A stretch of 64,000 bases of DNA, taken from positions 24,211 through 88,210 of the forward strand of contig NZ_CAMFKW010000018.1 in assembly GCF_945957345.1 (NCBI RefSeq). Reading direction: 5' to 3'. Each line of letters opens with the position of its first letter. Position 1 is the first letter of the stretch. Shown in pieces: positions 63,701-64,000 of the stretch. Source of the DNA: an uncultured Allobosea sp. GTDB lineage: Bacteria; Pseudomonadota; Alphaproteobacteria; Rhizobiales; Beijerinckiaceae. The notes under the pieces were generated by a model. The model was given only the letters and a program-made list of their open reading frames with translations, did not search any database and was not told where the DNA came from. A program made the translations under genes and the position numbers.

Positions 63701-63731
63701 TAGCTACATCTTCGAGTGCGCTCTAAGTCAA
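63701..63731 (-). promoter_or_regulatory. MerR-type autoregulated promoter
   Basis: Minus strand: -35 TTGACT (63731-63726), 19-bp spacer, -10 TAGCTA (63706-63701). The dyad CTTCGAG-TGCG-CTCTAAG (63710-63727) has one mismatch per arm and fills the spacer, as at the known CTTAGAGTGCACTCTAAG type of MerR sites. Confidence 0.75.
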
Positions 63732-63915
63732 GGGCCGGGCCGCGGCATTGGTTTGGCGATGTCTCCAGCACTTCTTGTGCTCGAACCGGTCGAGGCGAGC
63801 GCGTGACGGGGCGGAGGATGGAACGTCGCAGGGGTAAATAGCGGTATTCTGATACCTTTTCATTCATCGCTATGAGAAAATTGAATTTTTTCGGATTCTG
63901 CTCTTCCGAGAATGC

Positions 63916-63944
63916 TTGACAGCCGGCTTCCTTGCCCCTATCCC
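63916..63944 (+). promoter_or_regulatory. Strong sigma-70-like promoter at the right edge
   Basis: -35 TTGACA (63916-63921), a 17-bp spacer and -10 TATCCC (63939-63944), preceded by AT-rich DNA. The gene it serves lies beyond the window. The rest of the 329-bp gene-free stretch 63672-64000 contains the merR promoter and the hairpin below. Confidence 0.6.
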
Positions 63945-63955
63945 GACGCCACACC

Positions 63956-63988
63956 GCCGCCGGGCTCTCCGGCGGCTTGTCCTTTTTT
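63956..63988 (+). terminator. Terminator-like hairpin directly after the edge promoter
   Basis: A perfect 8-bp stem GCCGCCGG/CCGGCGGC with a 5-nt loop, followed by TTGTCCTTTTTT. It begins about 12 bp after the -10 box, so it would be in the first nucleotides of the transcript: an attenuator or a very short RNA. Confidence 0.55.
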
Positions 63989-64000
63989 ACGCAACCGAAG

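Noticed and set aside
63700..63954. Minus-strand 84-residue frame at the right edge
   Set aside because: It covers the mapped MerR-type promoter and AT-rich DNA and has no coding character.

Overview
This window is a high-GC chromosomal segment from an alphaproteobacterium of the Hyphomicrobiales. A Bosea-like organism is my best guess, from gene content and not from any database search. Supporting signs are the ldtR/ldtP pair, DUF2336 and DUF177 proteins, a CBP3-type cytochrome bc1 chaperone, an arginyltransferase-like Bpt, the order glyA-nrdR-ribD-ribE-ribH-nusB-thiL, and a hemB of the magnesium type. I see no prophage, IS transposase, CRISPR array or rRNA. One tRNA (Pro, GGG) is present.

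Layout. 1-3.6 kb: 5'-truncated tautomerase, recO, parC. 3.7-5.4 kb: outer-membrane barrel protein and a DUF2336 protein. 5.7-7.8 kb: operon of an RraA-type aldolase and a two-subunit UxaA-family sugar-acid dehydratase. 8-13.8 kb: bpt, an RDD protein, threonine dehydratase, a LivH-type permease fused to a lipoprotein-like N-terminus, a GatB/YqeY protein and hemB. This stretch holds two copies of a 134-bp intergenic repeat; a third lies at 16.0 kb. 14-18.8 kb: an AT-rich orphan gene, 3-hydroxyisobutyryl-CoA hydrolase, a small membrane protein, and ldtR with its L,D-transpeptidase neighbour. 19-20.7 kb: MFS pump divergent from a MerR regulator, with a textbook MerR promoter between them. 20.9-28.9 kb: glyA, an unusual unknown membrane protein, then the compact nrdR/riboflavin/nusB/thiL operon and an MFS gene. 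28.9-33.2 kb: allE, hppA and an EamA transporter.

33.3-38.8 kb: envelope and lipid genes, namely bamE (divergent), CBP3, DUF177, plsX, fabH, ihfA and merR, then a small lipoprotein. 39-42.9 kb: a gdx/sugE-type SMR exporter with a terminator-like hairpin in its leader, then a probable quinone or electrophile detoxification module (LysR regulator, DoxX, ring-cleaving dioxygenase, esterase). 42.9-44.3 kb: several very small genes and tRNA-Pro. 44.5-57.7 kb: an exopolysaccharide locus with genes on both strands. It contains a methyltransferase, acyltransferase, Wzy-like polymerase/ligase, initiating glycosyl-phosphate transferase, GT4, Wza-like export protein, a Wzz-type protein with a degenerate kinase domain, a CelD-like acetyltransferase and a polysaccharide deacetylase. 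An mdtJI spermidine exporter pair sits inside it, and no Wzx flippase is visible. 57.7-63.7 kb: an AT-rich orphan membrane gene, ctaA, a metY-type sulfhydrylase with a CoA-binding protein, enoyl-CoA hydratase, thioesterase, and a carboxymuconolactone-decarboxylase-like gene in an operon with its own MerR regulator. The right edge has a strong promoter and a terminator-like hairpin leading out of the window.

The most unusual items are the family of palindromic dispersed repeats (134-bp and shorter relatives, one overlapping the start of ribD), the lipoprotein-LivH fusion, the two MerR-type 19-bp-spacer promoters, the kinase-dead Wzz, the gdx leader hairpin and the unknown membrane/beta-rich protein at 22.2-23.1 kb.
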